Assembly (NCBI RefSeq): GCF_963669205.1
Contig: NZ_OY769915.1
Location: 4,066,001 to 4,130,000 of the forward strand
Origin: an uncultured Roseibium sp.
GTDB lineage: Bacteria > Pseudomonadota > Alphaproteobacteria > Rhizobiales > Stappiaceae
Reading direction: 5' to 3'
DNA length: 64,000 bases
The notes under the pieces were generated by a model. The model was given only the letters and a program-made list of their open reading frames with translations. It did not search any database and was not told where the DNA came from. Positions 8,226-17,296 of this stretch are shown here, piece by piece. Each line of letters opens with the position of its first letter. Position 1 is the stretch's first letter. Made by a program: the position numbers and the translations under genes.

Positions 8226-9341
8226 TTGACAACAATCGTCAGCGTATCCGCCAGGCTGTTCCACATACCGCTTGCCGAGATACTTGTTGATGCAAAGCAC
8301 GGCGATCATACCCATTTCGAACTGGTGACCGCAACCCTTGCGCTTGAAGACGGGCGTACTGCAACCGGTTACACCTATACCGGCGGCAAGGGCGGTCACG
8401 CGATTGCGGCGATGATCGAACACGACCTTGCGCCGTTCCTGCTCGGAAAAGACCCCGACAGCGTGGAAGCCCTGTACGAGGAAATGCAGTGGCATGTCCA
8501 TTACGTCGCCCGGGGCGGCATTGCGTCCTTTGCCATCTCGGCAGTGGACATCGCCCTGTGGGATCTGCGCGGGCAGAAACAAGGCCTGCCCCTCTGGAAG
8601 ATGGTCGGCGGCAAGGGCAGAACCTGCAAGGCCTATTGCGGCGGCATCGACCTCGGCTTCCCGCTGCCAAAACTGCTCGACAGCGTTCAGGGCTATCTCG
8701 ACCGCGGTTTCAACGGTGTGAAGATCAAGGTCGGTCAGCCGTCGCTGGAAGAGGATGTCGCCCGCGTCGCAGCCGTTCGGAACCTCATCGGTCCGCACGT
8801 CGCCCTCATGGTGGACGCCAATTACGCGATGAACGTAGAAGAGGCGATTGCCGCCGCAAACGCCTTCAGCCCCTTTGACATCCTGTGGTTCGAGGAACCG
8901 ACCATTCCCGACGACTACAAGGGATATGCGGCGATCTCCGAGGCAACGGGAACACCGCTCGCAATGGGCGAGAACCTGCACACCATTCACGAGTTCGGCT
9001 ATGCGCTCGAACAGTCGAAACTCAGCTTCATTCAGCCCGATGCATCCAACTGCGGAGGCATCACCGGTTTCATTCAGGCTGCCGAACTCGCGGGGCGCCA
9101 TGGCGTCCCGGTCTGCAGTCACGGCATGCAGGAACTTCATGTCAGTCTGCTCGCCGGGCTGGGCGGTGACGGCTGGCTCGAAGTGCATTCTTTTCCGATC
9201 GAACAATACACACGGCGGCCCCTTGTGGTTGAGAACATGCTGGCCGTTGCACCCGACCAGCCGGGCGTCGGCGTCATTTTCGATTGGACAAAACTGGAAG
9301 CAGAGGATTTGCTGTCCAGGGAGAGACGGGGAGCTGCCTGA
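8226..9341 (+). CDS. mandelate racemase/muconate lactonizing enzyme family protein, talarate/galactarate dehydratase-like
   Basis: 371 residues from a TTG at 8226, chosen because GGGAGGG lies five bases upstream and no nearby ATG fits. Enolase-superfamily active-site elements are in order: the KIKVG strand (KxK acid/base), MVDANYAMN (first metal Asp), WFEEPTIPDDY (Glu), MGENLHTIHEF (third metal ligand) and VCSHGMQELHVSL (catalytic His). The N-terminal GYTYTGGKGGHAI and the KxK/His dyad resemble L-talarate/galactarate dehydratases, so dehydration of an aldarate or aldonate is the likely reaction. It heads the rightward operon with a TRAP transporter, which presumably imports the substrate. Confidence 0.85.
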   Translation: MTTIVSVSARLFHIPLAEILVDAKHGDHTHFELVTATLALEDGRTATGYTYTGGKGGHAIAAMIEHDLAPFLLGKDPDSVEALYEEMQWHVHYVARGGIASFAISAVDIALWDLRGQKQGLPLWKMVGGKGRTCKAYCGGIDLGFPLPKLLDSVQGYLDRGFNGVKIKVGQPSLEEDVARVAAVRNLIGPHVALMVDANYAMNVEEAIAAANAFSPFDILWFEEPTIPDDYKGYAAISEATGTPLAMGENLHTIHEFGYALEQSKLSFIQPDASNCGGITGFIQAAELAGRHGVPVCSHGMQELHVSLLAGLGGDGWLEVHSFPIEQYTRRPLVVENMLAVAPDQPGVGVIFDWTKLEAEDLLSRERRGAA

Positions 9342-9377
9342 GCGCAGAGCGGCGCAGGCGCCGTGACGCAGGCAGCT
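9332..9377 (+). terminator. nested hairpin after the dehydratase gene
   Basis: AGCTGCCTG (9332-9340) pairs with CAGGCAGCT (9369-9377) and encloses a second small hairpin GGCGC-AG-GCGCC (9351-9362). The left arm includes the stop codon. No long U-run follows, so read-through into the TRAP genes is likely. Confidence 0.5.
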
Positions 9378-9526
9378 TTCAAGGCCGCATCAGGATGATC
9401 GGCCGAGGGGGAACAAGCTCCATGAAGGTCTTCGGGCCCGAGGGAGCAAATCGCTGGAACACCAGCAAATGCGACCGGCGCAGACTAATACGCCGGTCAT
9501 ATGGAGCAACTTGGGAGGAATAAGGA

Positions 9527-10564
9527 ATGCTCAAGAAACTGACGAGAACCATGCTCGCAGGCGTGGCAACCGCCGGCCTCGCCCTTTCCATGGGCGCTGT
9601 AATGGATGCCAACGCTCAGGACAGCACGAAACTTCGTATCCAGACGCACTTCTCCACGGAAACGCTTTCCGGCCAGATGGCTCAGGAGTTCATCGACGAT
9701 GTCACCGCGATGTCGAACGGTGAAATCGAAATCGAGATGTTCTTTGCCTCTTCCGTCGTCAAGTCCGCGGAGACATTCGACGCCGCAGCGACGGGTATTC
9801 TCGACTGCGACATGACCGGTGGCGCTTACCAGACCGGTAAGAACCCGGCATTCCAGTTTGCCGGCGACCTGACCGGTGGTTACCAGAATCCCTATCAGCA
9901 ATATGCATGGCTGCTCCATGGCGGTGGTTATGAAAAGCTGAACGAACTCTACAATGCCAACAACATGGAGTTCATCGGCTGGTGGATCCCGGGCCCTGAG
10001 TCCCTGTCCTCGACGAAGTCCTTCAAGGGGGTCGATGACCTGAAGAACTGGAAGTTCCGTTCGCCTCCAGGCGTGATCACGCTGATCTTCGAAAAGCTCG
10101 GCGCATCACCGATCGTGATGGACTTCAACGAGATCTTCACCGCGCTTGAAACCGGCATCATTGACGGCGCCGACGCCGCCAACATCACCAACAATGTCGG
10201 CCTCGGCCTTTATGACATTGCAACGGAAACCAACTATCCCGGTTTCCACTCCATGCCGGCTGACCACCTTGCCTGCCGCAAGGACGTGTGGGACGCAATG
10301 CCGGATCACCACAAGGCGATCCTGAAGGTCGGAATGCAGGCGCTTGGCCTGAAAAACTCCACCATCAACGAAGTGAAAAACGCCCAGACAGCGAAGGAAC
10401 TTCGTGAAAAAGGCATCGCACTGAACACGTGGTCCGACGAAGATCTGGCGATCTACCGTCAGGCCGTTCAGGACAGCTGGAAAGAGTTCGCGACCACGCC
10501 TGAGTCCAAGGAGCTGCTGCAGAGCCACCTGGACTTCCTGCGCGAACTCGGCGCAATGCAGTAA
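9527..10564 (+). CDS. dctP: TRAP transporter substrate-binding protein, DctP family
   Basis: 345 residues, ATG with GGGAGG upstream, and a signal peptide (MLKKLTRTMLAGVATAGLAL...ANA). The mature part shows the DctP/TAXI-like order: LRIQTHFSTETLSGQMAQEF, a solute-contact segment around GMYD-like FWWIPGPES, LKNWKFRSPPGV with the arginine that usually pairs with a carboxylate, and GIIDGADAANITNNVGLGLYD. It would capture an organic or sugar acid in the periplasm for the DctQM permease encoded next. Confidence 0.92.
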   Translation: MLKKLTRTMLAGVATAGLALSMGAVMDANAQDSTKLRIQTHFSTETLSGQMAQEFIDDVTAMSNGEIEIEMFFASSVVKSAETFDAAATGILDCDMTGGAYQTGKNPAFQFAGDLTGGYQNPYQQYAWLLHGGGYEKLNELYNANNMEFIGWWIPGPESLSSTKSFKGVDDLKNWKFRSPPGVITLIFEKLGASPIVMDFNEIFTALETGIIDGADAANITNNVGLGLYDIATETNYPGFHSMPADHLACRKDVWDAMPDHHKAILKVGMQALGLKNSTINEVKNAQTAKELREKGIALNTWSDEDLAIYRQAVQDSWKEFATTPESKELLQSHLDFLRELGAMQ

Positions 10565-10590
10565 GACTGGCATCCAGTCGACAACACTGT

Positions 10591-10615
10591 GGCGGCGGAG
10601 CACGGCTCCGCCGCC
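10591..10615 (+). terminator. strong hairpin between dctP and dctQ
   Basis: An eleven-pair GC stem (GGCGGCGGAGC and GCTCCGCCGCC) with a three-base loop, 27 bases after the dctP stop and without a U-tract. Such structures after binding-protein genes usually stabilise the upstream mRNA and lower permease expression rather than fully terminate. Confidence 0.7.
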
Positions 10616-10814
10616 ATACCCACCCCCGGACGCACTTCGAAAACCGGTCTGAAAACCAAATGGCGGGGGCGGTGAGGATTGCCGGAAGCACGCGGCAATT
10701 CACCTGAATTTTCTGTTTCTGGCACCGGCGCAATACGCCGTGTGACAAAACAGCGGGGAAGACTAAGGGGCAGCCCATGCGCGCGGATCTACGCGTTTCC
10801 TATCGGGGGAAAAG

Positions 10815-11666
10815 ATGAAAGAGCAAAAGTCCGGCGGATTGCGGGAATGGGTCATTCCCGTCGCGTTTGCGGTTTGCGCAGGCTGGGTCATCTGGCACGG
10901 TCCTGCCTACATTCTCGATTTTTTCCCGCACGCAAACGAAAGCATGACCGCGCAGATCACAGAGCTGCACGAGCGCAAGGATGTGTCTCCGGGCCTGTCC
11001 GGCATGTTCGGCGGCATCATGGACATCATCGACTGGGCCGCCCTGTTGCTTCTGCCCATTCTGCTTGTTGTTGGCATGCGCAGCGTTGTTCACGCCCAGA
11101 TGGAATACCCCGATTACACCCGGTTCGACTATTTCGCGCTGTTCATCGGCCGCGTGGTCATGCTCCTGATCATCATTATGACGTTGGTCATGCTCTATGA
11201 GGTGTTCCTGCGGTACGTGATCGAAGCGCCAACCCTGTGGGCCAACGAACTGACGCTCTGGATCGCCGGTTTCGTGTTCCTGCTGTCGGGTCTTTATGCG
11301 ATGCAGCAGCGTTGCCACATCCGCATCTTCATTCTCTACGACATCCTGCCGAGACCGATGCGCCACGCTTGCGATGTCATTTCGGTGCTCATGATCTGCC
11401 TGTTCGCCTTCTTCCTTGTCTACGGCAGCTACAAGCAGGTCTTCGCCATCAAGTTCCACCGTTGGGAAATGTTCGGGACGGCATTCGATCCGCCGATCCC
11501 CGCGACGATCCAGCCGATGATCCTCATCGTTGCCGTGCTCGTCGCAATACAAGCCGTCGCCAATCTGATTGCCGATTGGGACAAGCAGCCTACCGAAATG
11601 GAAGAGCCTGACATCATCGACGAAGAAGAGCTCGAAGCAATCAAGAAAAGCGTGGGTGCAAAGTAA
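10815..11666 (+). CDS. dctQ: TRAP transporter small permease subunit, DctQ family
   Basis: 283 residues, longer than the usual 160-200. An extra N-terminal membrane segment (WVIPVAFAVCAGWVIWHG) and a further one around WAALLLLPILLVVGM precede the canonical DctQ core of four helices (GRVVMLLIIIMTLVMLYEVFLRY, the hallmark ANELTLWIAGFVFLLSG, CDVISVLMICLFAFFLVYG and PMILIVAVLVAIQAVANLI). The C-terminal tail is acidic. The stop overlaps the dctM start (TAATG), so the two permease subunits are translationally coupled. Confidence 0.9.
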   Translation: MKEQKSGGLREWVIPVAFAVCAGWVIWHGPAYILDFFPHANESMTAQITELHERKDVSPGLSGMFGGIMDIIDWAALLLLPILLVVGMRSVVHAQMEYPDYTRFDYFALFIGRVVMLLIIIMTLVMLYEVFLRYVIEAPTLWANELTLWIAGFVFLLSGLYAMQQRCHIRIFILYDILPRPMRHACDVISVLMICLFAFFLVYGSYKQVFAIKFHRWEMFGTAFDPPIPATIQPMILIVAVLVAIQAVANLIADWDKQPTEMEEPDIIDEEELEAIKKSVGAK

Positions 11667-13294
11667 TGGACGTCGGCACGATCTCTATAGTCCTGGTTTT
11701 CGGACTTCTCTTCCTGCTCGGCATCGGCATGCCGCTCGGCTTTGCCTCAGCCATCCTGGCCGCGTTGGTCATGATCATGAAGTTCGAGCCGACGCTGCTC
11801 ACCGACCCGACGAGTTTCGGCACGGGCCTCCTCACCAGCAATCCGGGCACCGGCCCCTTGTATCTTCTGACCCAGAAGATCTTCGACCTCATGACCGAAT
11901 ACGTCTTGATCTCGGTGCCCCTGTTCATCTTCATGGCCGCCTTGCTGGAACGCTCCGGCATTGCCAAGCAGATGTATGACAGTCTGGATTTCTGGCTGAG
12001 CCGGGCGCGCGGCGGCGTTGCCATCGTGACTTCCATCATGGCAGTTTTGATGGCGGCCATGTCCGGTATCATCGGCGGCGAGGTCGTTCTTCTCGGACTG
12101 ATCGCTCTGCCGCAGATGCTGCGTCTCGGCTACAACCAGAACCTGGCGATCGGCACCATCTGTGCGTCCGGTTCGCTCGGTACAATGATCCCGCCATCGA
12201 TCGTTCTCATCATCTACGGCCTCATCACCGAAACGTCGATCAAGGCACTGTTCACGGGAGCCTTCATTCCCGGCTTCATGCTGGCCAGCTTCATCATGAT
12301 CTATATCGTTGTCCGTACGCAGCTGGACCCCTCCCAGGCTCCCCTGCCCGAGCCGCGCGAAGGCGACCCTGAAGGCGGCGAAAAACTGATCATGTTCGGC
12401 GGCTTCGTCAGCGTCGTCGTGACCGGCATCTCGGCAATCCTGACCGCGCGGATCGCCTTCCTGACGCTCATGGGCCGGAACGATCCTTCTGTCGAGGGTT
12501 TCGAGCCGCCGCCCCTCGGGATGGTCTCCGACCTGCCCTGGCTGATCGGCATCGGCGCGCTGGCGCTTCTATTTATATTCCTGGTCGCCGGACGTCAGAG
12601 AACTGCCTCCGGCTGGGAACACGGCAAGGGCCTGGTGCCGCCGCTCGCCGTCATCGGCATCGTTCTCGGGTCCATCTATGGCGGCGTCACCGGCATTACC
12701 GAGGCCGCCGGCATGGGCGCTGTCGCGGTGTTCCTGATCGCCCTCTCCCGGGGCGAAGCCTCCGTTGACCTGCTCTGGGTGTCCATGATGCGGACCCTGC
12801 GCTCGACAGGCACGATCATCTGGGTGACCATCGGTGCGGCCACACTTGCCGGTGCCTATACACTCGCCGGCGGTCCAACCTATATCGCGCAGCTCATCAT
12901 CGGCGCGGAAATGCCGACGATGCTTGTGATCCTGACAATGATGGTGATCCTGCTGTTCATGGGTGCCTTCATGGACTGGGTCGGTATCGTTCTGCTGATC
13001 ATTCCGGTGTTCCTGCCGATCGTGAAGCGGCTGCCGATCGACGAGATCGGTTTCCTCGGCACGCTGTCGCCGCAGCATGTCGCGATCTGGTTCGGGGTTC
13101 TTTTCTGCATGAACATGCAGGTCAGTTTCCTGTCGCCGCCCTTCGGCCCAGCCGCATTCTACCTGAAATCGGTCGCGCCTCCGCACATTTCGCTCACCGA
13201 TATTTTCCGGGGCTTTCTCCCCTTTATCGGTGTACAGTTGGTGGCGCTCGCAGTGTTGCTGATCTGGCCGACGATTGTCACCATTCTGCTTTGA
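11666..13294 (+). CDS. dctM: TRAP transporter large permease subunit, DctM family
   Basis: 542 residues, about a hundred more than a typical DctM. The conserved start LVFGLLFLLGIGMPLGFA, the GGEVVLLGLIALPQMLRLGYN loop, GTICASGSLGTMIPPSIVLIIYG and the second-half GGVTGITEAAGMGAVAVF motif are all present. The surplus length lies mid-protein (about residues 215-320), where a hydrophilic stretch and two extra hydrophobic segments separate the inverted halves. With DctP and DctQ it forms a sodium-coupled carboxylate importer in the inner membrane. Confidence 0.92.
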   Translation: MDVGTISIVLVFGLLFLLGIGMPLGFASAILAALVMIMKFEPTLLTDPTSFGTGLLTSNPGTGPLYLLTQKIFDLMTEYVLISVPLFIFMAALLERSGIAKQMYDSLDFWLSRARGGVAIVTSIMAVLMAAMSGIIGGEVVLLGLIALPQMLRLGYNQNLAIGTICASGSLGTMIPPSIVLIIYGLITETSIKALFTGAFIPGFMLASFIMIYIVVRTQLDPSQAPLPEPREGDPEGGEKLIMFGGFVSVVVTGISAILTARIAFLTLMGRNDPSVEGFEPPPLGMVSDLPWLIGIGALALLFIFLVAGRQRTASGWEHGKGLVPPLAVIGIVLGSIYGGVTGITEAAGMGAVAVFLIALSRGEASVDLLWVSMMRTLRSTGTIIWVTIGAATLAGAYTLAGGPTYIAQLIIGAEMPTMLVILTMMVILLFMGAFMDWVGIVLLIIPVFLPIVKRLPIDEIGFLGTLSPQHVAIWFGVLFCMNMQVSFLSPPFGPAAFYLKSVAPPHISLTDIFRGFLPFIGVQLVALAVLLIWPTIVTILL

Positions 13295-13306
13295 GGACCT
13301 CACATC

Positions 13307-14254
13307 ATGCTTAGTCAAGGCGATGTCGAACTGTTCCGGAAACAGGGCTATCTCGTTGTCGAGGGCCTGCTGGACGCGGAAGCCCTGACGAACGTCCGCG
13401 ATGAATACAGCTCCCTCATGGACGATCTCTACGGTTCCTGGCAGCGGGATGGCAAAGTCCCGCAGCCTCACGAGGGAATGGGCTTCTGGGACAAACTGGA
13501 CAGGGCCTACAGGGGCGGTTTCGAATGGTACCAGCCCTTCGACATCAGCCTGCCGCATTCCGGCATTTCGGACGACACGCCTATGCATTTCGGACCTGCC
13601 GTCTTCGACATGGCCACGAACGCCAACATCCTGGATTGCGTCGAGGCCCTGATCGGGCCGGAGATTTCCTCAAACCCGATCCAGCATGTCCGCATAAAGC
13701 CGCCGCAACACGCCGTGGCGGCATCCGAGAACCGTGCCCATGTCATTGCGACCGACTGGCACCAGGACCAGGGGGTGACCCTGGAAGAAGCGGACGAAAC
13801 CACCTTCGTGACCGTCTGGCTGGCAATCACGGATGCCACCATCGAAAACGGCTGCCTGCAGGTCGCCCCCGGAGCCTACCGGGAAATGCTGCCGCATTGT
13901 TCCAGGTCCCAGGTCGGGATTGCCGAGCCGTTTCTGCCGAAGGACGATGCCACGCCGGTTCCCGTCAGGGCCGGCGGCGCCGTCATTTTCCACCCGCTGA
14001 CCCCGCACGGATCACTCGCAAACAAGAGCGATCATTATCGCTGGTCGTTCGATCTGCGCTATCACGTAACGGGACAGCCGTCGGGCCGGAGCCATTTCCC
14101 GGAATTTGTCGCGCGCTCGCGCAGCACTCCCGGCTCCGAACTCAAGGACTGGCGTCTCTGGAAGAAGATGTGGGAAGACACCCGCCATCATCTCGCACAC
14201 AGTGAGCACATTCCTCAGCACCGCTGGGGCAACGACGCACCCTACTGCGCATAA
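13307..14254 (+). CDS. phytanoyl-CoA dioxygenase (PhyH) family protein
   Basis: 315 residues, ATG with TGAGG upstream, 12 bp after dctM. The iron-binding facial triad is visible as DWHQDQ (His and Asp) and a distal His in HPLTPHGSLANKS, followed by the 2-oxoglutarate-binding Arg in RWSFDLRY. The family uses Fe(II) and 2-oxoglutarate to hydroxylate small molecules. In a TRAP/sugar-acid operon it may oxidise the imported compound or remove an alkyl substituent; the substrate is unknown. Confidence 0.88.
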   Translation: MLSQGDVELFRKQGYLVVEGLLDAEALTNVRDEYSSLMDDLYGSWQRDGKVPQPHEGMGFWDKLDRAYRGGFEWYQPFDISLPHSGISDDTPMHFGPAVFDMATNANILDCVEALIGPEISSNPIQHVRIKPPQHAVAASENRAHVIATDWHQDQGVTLEEADETTFVTVWLAITDATIENGCLQVAPGAYREMLPHCSRSQVGIAEPFLPKDDATPVPVRAGGAVIFHPLTPHGSLANKSDHYRWSFDLRYHVTGQPSGRSHFPEFVARSRSTPGSELKDWRLWKKMWEDTRHHLAHSEHIPQHRWGNDAPYCA

Positions 14255-14298
14255 GATACGCACACCAAGCAAACAACCGTTCTGGTCGGAGACGGGAA

Positions 14299-15378
14299 TT
14301 GAACCGTAACACTCCCATTCGCCTCGTGGTCATCGGGGCCGGCCTTGTCGGTCAAAGGCATGCGCGCCATGCGGCTGAGCACCCGGACATCGACCTTGCC
14401 TGGATTGTCGACCCCAATCCGGATCAGCAGGCACTTGCACGGGAGCTGAATTGCCAGTGGGCGCCGGACCTTGACAGTATGCCGGCCGCCGATTGCCACG
14501 CCGCGGTCATCGCGACACCCAATTCCGACCATCTGCCGAGCGGACTGGCCTGCCTGGAAAGGAACTGGGCAACCCTGGTTGAAAAACCCGTGGCCGATAC
14601 CGTTGAAAACGGCGAACGGCTTGTAACCGCGTTCGAAGCGCGCGGCCTGCCCCTGCTGGTCGGGCACCATCGCCGCTATCACCCGTCGGTCGAGAAGGCA
14701 AAGGAACTGCTCGAAACCGCTGCCCTCGGCAATGCCGTGTCCGCCTCGCTGATCTGGGCCGTGCGCAAACCGGACAGCTACTTCCAGGCCGGGCTCTGGC
14801 GGCGCAAGAGCGACGGCGGACCGCTGCTCATCAACTTCATTCACGAGGCGGACCTGCTGGTCGGCCTGTTCGGTCCTGTACAGGAAGTCCAGGCCATGGT
14901 GTCTCACCATGCGCGTGGGAGCACCGTCGAGGACAGCGCCGCGATCAACATCCGGTTCGAAAGCGGCGTCATTGCCACCGCCATATTGACCGATGCAGCC
15001 CTGACCCCGTGGAGTTTCGAAGGTGCCAGCGGTGAAAACCCGAATATCGCGGAGACCGGGATTTCTTCCTGGCGCATCGGCTGCACGGCGGGCAGTTTCG
15101 AGTTTCCCGCCCTGCGCGTCTGGACAGATGCGAAAGGCGAGGAAGGCGACTGGTCGCGCCCGCTCAAACACGAGGTGATCGCAACCGACAAGGTCAATCC
15201 GCTTCACGAGCAATTGACGCATTTCGCGAGCCTCATCCGGCAGGAAAGCACTATACCGAAGGTCTCCGGCCGCGACGGGCTCGAAGCACTGCGCCTTGTC
15301 GAAGCCGTGCGCACGGCTGCGCGCACCGGCCGTCCTGTCGTGGCACACGGCCCGGCGCAGAACGCAAACAGTGTCTGA
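14299..15378 (+). CDS. Gfo/Idh/MocA family oxidoreductase
   Basis: 359 residues from a TTG at 14299, with GGAG nearby; no ATG precedes the conserved N-terminal strand IRLVVIGAGLVGQRHARHA (GxGxxG). The family's EKP motif (ATLVEKPVADTVENGERL) and the catalytic GHHRRYHPSV segment are present, as is the C-terminal beta-sheet domain. Members oxidise or epimerise sugars and inositols with NAD(P). It is the fifth gene of the operon that starts at 8226. Confidence 0.9.
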   Translation: MNRNTPIRLVVIGAGLVGQRHARHAAEHPDIDLAWIVDPNPDQQALARELNCQWAPDLDSMPAADCHAAVIATPNSDHLPSGLACLERNWATLVEKPVADTVENGERLVTAFEARGLPLLVGHHRRYHPSVEKAKELLETAALGNAVSASLIWAVRKPDSYFQAGLWRRKSDGGPLLINFIHEADLLVGLFGPVQEVQAMVSHHARGSTVEDSAAINIRFESGVIATAILTDAALTPWSFEGASGENPNIAETGISSWRIGCTAGSFEFPALRVWTDAKGEEGDWSRPLKHEVIATDKVNPLHEQLTHFASLIRQESTIPKVSGRDGLEALRLVEAVRTAARTGRPVVAHGPAQNANSV

Positions 15379-15403
15379 CAACTTTAGGAATTGAGGAACG
15401 ATC

Positions 15404-16303
15404 ATGAGCAAACCAAAGATTGGCTTTATCGGCATCGGTCTGATGGGCGCGGCCATGTGCAACCGCCTTCTCGACCAGGGCTATGAACTGACAATTGTCG
15501 CCAACCGGTCGCGCGAGCGGGTGGACGCGCTTGTCGGCCGTGGTGCGGGTGAAGTGAAATCCGCGCGTGAGGTGGCAGAGGCCAGCGATGTCGTCATGCT
15601 GTGCGTCGACACATCCGTGTCCGTGGAAAGCCGGATGTACGGTCCCGAAGGCGTGATCGCCGGGCTGACGCCGGGCAAGATCGTGATTGACTTCGGCACC
15701 TCCCTGCCCGCGTCCACGAAGACGATCGGCGCAGCGGTCGCCGAAGCCGGCGCGACTTACCTCGACTGCCCGATCGGGCGCACGCCCTCCCATGCCCTGG
15801 AAGGCAAGCTCAACCTGATGTGTTCCGGAGACGCGGCCGCCTACAAGCACGTGGAAGCGGTTCTGAACGACCTTGGCGAAAATGTCTTCCACCTCGGCGC
15901 ACTCGGCACCGGTCACACGATCAAGCTGATCAACAACTTCTTTGCCCAGGCGGTCGCGAACGGCATGTCGGAAGCCTTTGCCATGGCGGACAAGGCGGGC
16001 GTCGACCGTCAGAAAGTCTATGACGTGATGGCAGCCGGTCCGCTGCATTCCGGCATGATGGATTTCGTCAAGGCCTACGCGATCGACAACGATCCGAACA
16101 AGCTTGCCTTCTCGATCCGCAATGCGCGCAAGGATGTCGGCTACTACACGGACATGGCCGAAAGCCTCGGCGTGGAGTCGATCATGGCGGCGGGAGCCAA
16201 GAAGGCGCTCGACCTTTCCATCGAAGCCGGCAGGGGCGACGAGTTCGTTCCCTTGCAGGTCGACTTCTTCGTGGATCGCTTCAAGGCGGGTAACAAGGAT
16301 TAG
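15404..16303 (+). CDS. NAD(P)-dependent oxidoreductase, 3-hydroxyisobutyrate dehydrogenase family, variant active site
   Basis: 299 residues. The nucleotide site is normal (IGFIGIGLMGAAMCNRLL). The usual substrate motif DxPVSGG is replaced by DCPIGRTPSHALEGKL, so the SGG loop is missing. The catalytic-lysine helix is conserved (HTIKLINNFFAQAVANG). This suggests a changed substrate, presumably a sugar-acid product of the Gfo/Idh/MocA or dehydratase enzymes of the same operon. ATG with AGGAA upstream, 25 bp after the preceding gene. Confidence 0.88.
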   Translation: MSKPKIGFIGIGLMGAAMCNRLLDQGYELTIVANRSRERVDALVGRGAGEVKSAREVAEASDVVMLCVDTSVSVESRMYGPEGVIAGLTPGKIVIDFGTSLPASTKTIGAAVAEAGATYLDCPIGRTPSHALEGKLNLMCSGDAAAYKHVEAVLNDLGENVFHLGALGTGHTIKLINNFFAQAVANGMSEAFAMADKAGVDRQKVYDVMAAGPLHSGMMDFVKAYAIDNDPNKLAFSIRNARKDVGYYTDMAESLGVESIMAAGAKKALDLSIEAGRGDEFVPLQVDFFVDRFKAGNKD

Positions 16304-16328
16304 GGTCGGGCCCCTGAACCGGTAAGGC

Positions 16329-17261
16329 ATGGCGCGATTTGCTTCAAGGACCGTTGAAGACAAGCCGTTTCTCGGCATCGTCCTGATACTCGTCGCCTAC
16401 CTCACCTTCGCCTTCATCGACACGGGCTCGAAATGGCTGGGCGTCCTGGGTCTGGGCGCCCTGCAACTGTCGTTCATGCGCTACTTCGGCCATTTCGTGA
16501 TTTCACTGGGTCTGTTCGCCGCAAGTGATTTCGACTTCCGCCGGTTGCGCTGCGAGCGCATCTGGCTGGTGCTCCTGCGCGGCGCCCTCCTGACCGGGTC
16601 GACGGTCTTCAATTTCGCGGCCCTGCGCTACCTGCCGCTGACGCTCACGTCGACCATCCTGTTCTCGTCACCGATCATGATCTGCGTCCTGTCCTGGCCC
16701 TTGCTGCGCGAACGCGTCGGGCTGGTCCGCTGGTCCGCCGTCGCGCTCGGGTTCGCGGGTGTCGCCGTCGCCATTCGGCCGTTCGACGAGGACTTTCACT
16801 TTGCCGTCCTGATGTCGCTGGCCGCCGCCTTCTGCTTTGCTCTCTATTCCATCCTGACCCGGAAACTGGCAGGCGTCGTCCCGCCGGACACGATGCAGTT
16901 CTATACCGGGTTTGTCGGAACCTTCGCGCTGGTGCCGTTTGCAATTCTCGAATGGCAAAACCCCTCGACCGGTTTTCAATGGTGCGTCCTGGTCGGGCTG
17001 GGCATCCTCGGGTGGCTCGGTCACCAGTTCCTGACCAACGCGATGAGTTTCGCGCCGGCCAATCTTCTCATGCCCTTCGGTTATGTCTTCATCCTGTATC
17101 TGACGGTCGCGAGCTATCTCGTCTTCGATCAGCTGCCCGACCAGTGGACCGTCATCGGCGCCGCCATTATCGTTGTCTCAGGGCTGATCATCTTCTACCG
17201 GGAACGTATTCTCTATGCACGCCGGCTTCGCGCGAACCGGCAGAACGGTCCGGGTCGTTGA
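16329..17261 (+). CDS. DMT-superfamily (EamA) transporter
   Basis: 310 residues with about ten hydrophobic segments arranged as two EamA repeats (first from FLGIVLILVAYLTFAFIDTGSKWLG, second from FAVLMSLAAAFCFALYSILTRKLAG). The last helix is followed by a basic tail (YRERILYARRLRANR). Members are metabolite exporters or importers of the inner membrane. As the last gene of the operon it may export a surplus intermediate. Substrate unknown. Confidence 0.88.
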   Translation: MARFASRTVEDKPFLGIVLILVAYLTFAFIDTGSKWLGVLGLGALQLSFMRYFGHFVISLGLFAASDFDFRRLRCERIWLVLLRGALLTGSTVFNFAALRYLPLTLTSTILFSSPIMICVLSWPLLRERVGLVRWSAVALGFAGVAVAIRPFDEDFHFAVLMSLAAAFCFALYSILTRKLAGVVPPDTMQFYTGFVGTFALVPFAILEWQNPSTGFQWCVLVGLGILGWLGHQFLTNAMSFAPANLLMPFGYVFILYLTVASYLVFDQLPDQWTVIGAAIIVVSGLIIFYRERILYARRLRANRQNGPGR

Positions 17262-17296
17262 GCGAGAGCCACGAAATGCGGCACGCGTCCGCGCGT

